A DNA stretch of 64,000 bases from Danio rerio (lineage: Eukaryota; Chordata; Actinopteri; Cypriniformes; Danionidae). Each line of letters starts with the position of its first letter. The first letter of the stretch is position 1. Below the pieces are notes generated by a model. The model did no database searches and was not told the DNA's origin. It saw only the letters and a program-made list of their open reading frames with translations. Shown here in pieces: positions 60,282 through 64,000 of the stretch. Made by a program: the position numbers and the translations under genes. The stretch is from assembly GCF_049306965.1 (NCBI RefSeq), contig NC_133197.1, positions 9,638,501-9,702,500 of the forward strand, in the 5' to 3' direction.

Positions 60282-61995
60282 TCACTTTTCTCCAGAGTGG
60301 ATCTTCTCATGCGTTTTCAGATGTCCTGGCTGACTGAATCTCTTGTCACAGTGTGGACAGTCGTATGGTTTCTCTCCAGTGTGAACTCTCTGGTGCCGCT
60401 TCAGTTGGGCGCCATCAAAAAAGGTATTCCCACACGCGAAACACACATGGTTCTTCACACCGCTGTGTCTTTTCTGGTGTTTTTTTAAACCGCTCAATTC
60501 CATAAAACTCTTTCCACACAAAGAGCAAACATGAGGCTTCACCTTTGCATGAACTTTAACATGATACTTAAGTGCAACGGATGTAAAGAAATGTTTACCA
60601 CACTGATCGCAAGAAAACGGTCTTACTCCAGAATGATATCGCAGATGTAACCTGAAGGTGTCCAACTTTCTGAAACTCGTCCCGCACTGATCACACATAT
60701 ACGGCATCTCTCCGGTGTGGATCTTCATGTGGTCATTGAGGATGTGCTTGAGTTTAAATTTCTTCCCGCACTGATCACAGGAGTGCGGCTTCTCTCCTGT
60801 GTGAACTATTATATGTTTATTGAGATTTCCTTTATGTGTGAATCTCTTCCCACACTGATCACATGCATAAGGCCTCTCTCCAGTGTGGATTTTCATGTGT
60901 TCATTAAAGTTTCCCTTATATGTGAATCTTTTGCCGCAATGACCACATGTGAATGGCATCTCTACAACATGGGATTTCATGTGTTCATTAAGGTTTCCTT
61001 CATCTGTGAATATCGTCCCGCACTGACCACATGTGTAAAGCATCTTTGCAGTGTGAATTTTCATGTGTTCATTAAGGTTTGTTTTTAGTGTGAATATCTT
61101 ATCGCATTGATCACATGCATACGGCTTTGTTCCCCGATGAAACTTCATGTGAAGATTGAGACTCTGATCACATGAGAAACTCTTTCCACACTGAGGGCAT
61201 GTGAAGTGTACTTCAGGTCTGCTTTGGAAAGAGGGACTCATGGATTTTTGTCCATGTGTGTCCTGATGTTTCTCTACTGCTTCAAGGAGTTCTCCAGTCT
61301 GCCTGTTCTCCTCCATCAGGTCTAAAATGAAAGTGAAACCTTTCAAAAACGTTTGATTTTCCTATCTTAATGTATTGTATGATTATTAAAAACTGCAAGG
61401 CTATCTAAAGGATAGCTGAAAGTTCTGTAATATTATCAAAGATCAAAACAAAAGTACAACTTTAAATTGTTTGATTTTCAGGTGTCTTATGTGGATGTTA
61501 TGCAATAAATCATTTACATCAATAGTCTCAAACTCAATTCCTGCAGGGCAGCAGCTCTGCATAGCTTAGCTTCAACCAGTTCCAACTCACACCTGCTTAA
61601 CAGTCTCTAGTAGTCCTGAACATTCTGAGTAGTTGGATCAGATGTATTTGATTAGGGTTGGAGCAAAGCTGTGCAGAGCTGCGGCCTTCCAGAAATCGAG
61701 TTTGATTAACATCTAGGTTGTTCTAGATGTTTAAGCATGTCAGGCTTTATTCTGTGATAACATCTGCATGAATGTACTTTATCCCTTACTCAGCATTTGA
61801 CATCACGTCAGTACCTTAAATAAGCATTTATTTTTGTGCATATTGTGAGCTTAATTATGCAGTGCTGTCTGCAAGAATTGCTTCAAGAAATTATTTAAGC
61901 TCTATAATGTTATAATAAAGAACCAAGTATAAACACCAACCTATTAGTTCTTCAGCATCTTCATGTTTTATTCTGCAGGATTGTGGACCATCCAT
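60282..61995 (-). CDS. Zinc-finger gene F: FiNZ-C2H2 protein cut short at 364 aa, 11 fingers
   Basis: Coding exon 1 is 61941-61995 (MDGPQSCRIKHEDAEELI); coding exon 2 is 60282-61321 after TTTTAG. The FiNZ motif reads EDAEELIDLMEENRQTGE. Eleven fingers follow, several with off-consensus linkers (TAKML, VVEMP, AKVKP). The frame stops with TGA at 60282-60284 inside the linker after HSGEK. In the same frame beyond it, two clean fingers follow (HVCDQCGKSFIRKGHLRDH and HPCPACGKKFAYLNSLNNH), then KNKCLKSQ and TAA at 60111-60113, the family's normal end. So the protein has either lost its last two fingers recently or reads through the stop; read-through would give 421 residues. The stop sits where a proline codon belongs. 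Tandem duplicate of gene E. Confidence 0.88.
61526..61708. mobile_element. MITE with CTCAAACTCAATTCCTG ends
   Basis: Inverse ends CTCAAACTCAATTCC and GGCCTTCCAGAAATCGAG-type, both adjoining AGCTCTGCA / TGCAGAGCT. It lies in the intron of gene F. Confidence 0.8.
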
Positions 61996-62564
61996 GTTGG
62001 CGGTGTCCTTTTTACAGACTCTTCTTCACTTGCCATCTGGGGACAACAATCCAGCATTTATTGGTCAAATATTGTGTGAGGAGCTTCACTGAAGAAAACC
62101 AATGTGTGATACAAGAAGCAGAACTGACAAAACCACAGCAATAGATGTTATCACACTGATTCGTTCATAAACACAAGCCTGTTATATCAAGTCTGTTGCT
62201 TGAGTCTATATATTTTTACATAAATTCACTTATTACAAGTATTCATATTGTCTGTGAGTCAGTTTGGTTTTAACATCTGTGAAATAAAATGAAAATATTC
62301 CCTAATGCGCATTTCTATTGATAAAACATCAGGCTAATCTGACCCAAAACTAACAAAAACACGCGTTAAATTGTTTAGGTCGTAAGAAATTTGACAATTT
62401 TTCCTTACGTCGTTGTCTACTATGCTAAATGTGTATTCGGTCAGCAGAAGCTTGAAGAGACGAACAAACAACATCAGCAATATTGAAATAATCCAGCAAC
62501 GACAGTGTAAATATTAATGTTTATTAATTGTGTAAAACACAAAGCTCCGTGAACTGTCGCTTAC
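61709..62564. other. Introns and 5' part of gene F
   Basis: Apart from coding exon 1 this matches, with drift, the corresponding part of gene E (GCAGTGCTGTCTGCAAGAAT and TATAATGTTATAATAAAG occur in both). Confidence 0.6.
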
Positions 62565-62650
62565 CTCAGCTCGGAACACAACAGACAACTGAAGGCGCCT
62601 GTGGTGACGTCATCAACGCGAGCCGAAAAAATCAAAACAGCGCCACATGT
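62565..62650 (-). promoter_or_regulatory. First exon and promoter of gene F with CRE
   Basis: Same layout as gene E: exon end CCGAGCTGAG, donor GTAAGCGACAG, and a perfect TGACGTCA at 62605-62612 followed by AATCAAAACAGCGCC. No TATA box is evident. Confidence 0.75.
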
Positions 62651-63647
62651 AGTTTTTTTTCTTTCTATTCTTGAGGCAAATGTAGTTCACACATAAACAA
62701 GGAATTATTAGTTTGTGTTAGAAGAAACAACAATCGCTTTTTAATTTAATATTCTGTTTAATTATTGTGTTTAGTGTACGAGGTATAACAGTTAGTATCA
62801 GTTTATCTTACTTTTTATGTTTGAATCCTTGTTTAGCTGCTTTGCATTTGAATGAGCTCAACTTAAACACACTTTTAATTGATTTATTTTTGTTGATTTA
62901 AATTTATTTTATTGATTTAAATTTATTTAACTATATAAAACAAGAACAGACTTTGTGGATGGTAGCTGAAAATAAAGGTGAATAGGCCTCCACTTCTTAA
63001 ACACTCACACTAAAATAACTAATAAAAATAATAACTGGTAGCCTAATAGCCAAATATTTTACAACTGTACAAATATAGCTATGATTTTTCTTTTACAGTT
63101 AGAGTTAGAGTGAAGTGTCCCATTGTGTCCAATATTTTGAGTTTCATGTAAATAAAGAACATATTTAATTAATGTCTGAAGTTTTAACTTCAGATATTAA
63201 AGATTTCCTTTGCACACACTCATAATATATAAATACTGTAGCTAGCAACTACTTCACACCTATGTTTCCAATTTTACCGCAACTATCTGGGAAAAACAGA
63301 TTGAAAGTAAACAGCATACATGAATAAGCATATTTTTGTAGGGAATAGACACATCCTCTAATCTTAAACATTAGGTTTATTTACTTGACAGTATCTGCTC
63401 ATGCTGAGAAATCATTCATTATTGCATTATTAAAGTGTCCCAGTTTCTTGTCTGAACTTGTATTTTCCTTCATTCTGATTAAGCACTGCTCAGAAAACAG
63501 TATTTAGGTCACCCTCTGGCAGGATGTTTGTACAGTCTTTCCTTGTTTATATATTTTACATCTTGAGTGTGAAGTAGAGTTTACTAATATTACCTTTGTT
63601 TATATTTTAGCTCTATTTTTGAAATTATTCCAAAAATTTAAATAACA
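62651..63647. other. Intergenic spacer, no gene
   Basis: AT-rich; no coding or RNA signal recognised. Confidence 0.5.
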
Positions 63648-64000
63648 GGCGATGCAGTGGCGCAGTAGGTAGTGCTGTCGCCTCACAGCAAGTAGGTCGT
63701 TGGTTCGATCCTCGGCTCAGTTGGCATTTCTGTGTGTTTGCATGTTCTCCCAGCATTTGCGTGGGTTTCCTCCGGGTGCTCCGGTTTCCCCCACAGTCCA
63801 AAGACATGCCTTACAGGTGAATTGGGTAAGCTAAATTGTCAGTAGTGTATGAGTGTGTATGTGAATGTGTGTGGATGTTTCCAAGAGATGGGTTGTGGCT
63901 GGACGGGCATTCGCTGCATGAAAATTTGCTGGATAAGTTGGCGGTTCATTCCGCTGTGGCAACCCCAGATTAATAAAGGGACTAAGTCGACAAGAAAATT
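63648..64000 (+). mobile_element. DANA-type SINE, running to the window edge
   Basis: Starts GGCGATGCAGTGGCGCAGTA with a good box A, box B as GGTTCGATCC, the full core, and the GACAAGAAAA part of the tail at the edge. A small deletion has removed part of the region after TCGGCTC. Confidence 0.93.

Noticed and set aside
63660-63715. Possible tRNA gene
   Set aside because: The A and B boxes belong to the tRNA-derived head of a DANA SINE; no cloverleaf with paired acceptor stems was seen. The same applies to the other DANA heads.

Overview
This is vertebrate nuclear DNA, almost certainly zebrafish (Danio rerio) or a very close cyprinid. The inference rests on many tRNA-headed SINEs of the DANA type, a dense load of short hAT and Tc1/mariner elements, long AT and GT microsatellites, and a run of zinc-finger genes carrying the fish-specific FiNZ N-terminal motif. 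I cannot place it on a chromosome from sequence alone.

Left third (about 3.2-18 kb, plus strand): two immunoglobulin-superfamily receptor genes of the SLAM/CD2/CD48-like type. Gene 1 (3249-10981) reads as a complete eight-exon, 419-codon membrane protein whose first V-type exon is cut short. Gene 2 (16347-17876) has one V exon, one C2 exon and a transmembrane exon, but its V exon carries one extra base, so it is probably a pseudogene or allele. A decayed FiNZ zinc-finger gene (about 14.5-14.8 kb, minus strand) lies between them.

Middle and right (25-62.6 kb, all minus strand): a cluster of FiNZ-C2H2 zinc-finger genes. A is 25191-28842 (394 aa, 12 fingers), B is 33980-41525 (789 aa, about 23 fingers), C is 45965-49257 (447 aa, 14 fingers), E is 54664-57113 (449 aa, 14 fingers) and F is 60282-61995 (364 aa, 11 fingers, then a stop followed in frame by two more intact fingers). 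A fingerless relic, D, lies at 51.5-53.2 kb. All share one plan: a non-coding first exon (found for A, C, E and F), a short coding exon ending in phase 1, then one long exon holding the rest of FiNZ and every finger. E and F are recent tandem duplicates with matching first exons and a shared perfect TGACGTCA site.

The rest is repeats: ten DANA copies (several with perfect target duplications), hAT elements with 8-bp duplications, a Tc1-like transposase carrying an insertion, an I-type LINE remnant with an RNase H domain, a P-element-like remnant with a broken THAP start, an unclassified roughly 600-bp composite repeat, and a perfect 78-bp palindrome. Fish FiNZ proteins are thought to be DNA-binding repressors, possibly of transposons; that role is inferred here, not shown. 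I saw no wholly new system. The most unusual items are the palindrome, the THAP/P-like remnant, the triple 8-bp duplication around two hAT elements, and the cut-down V exon of Ig gene 1.
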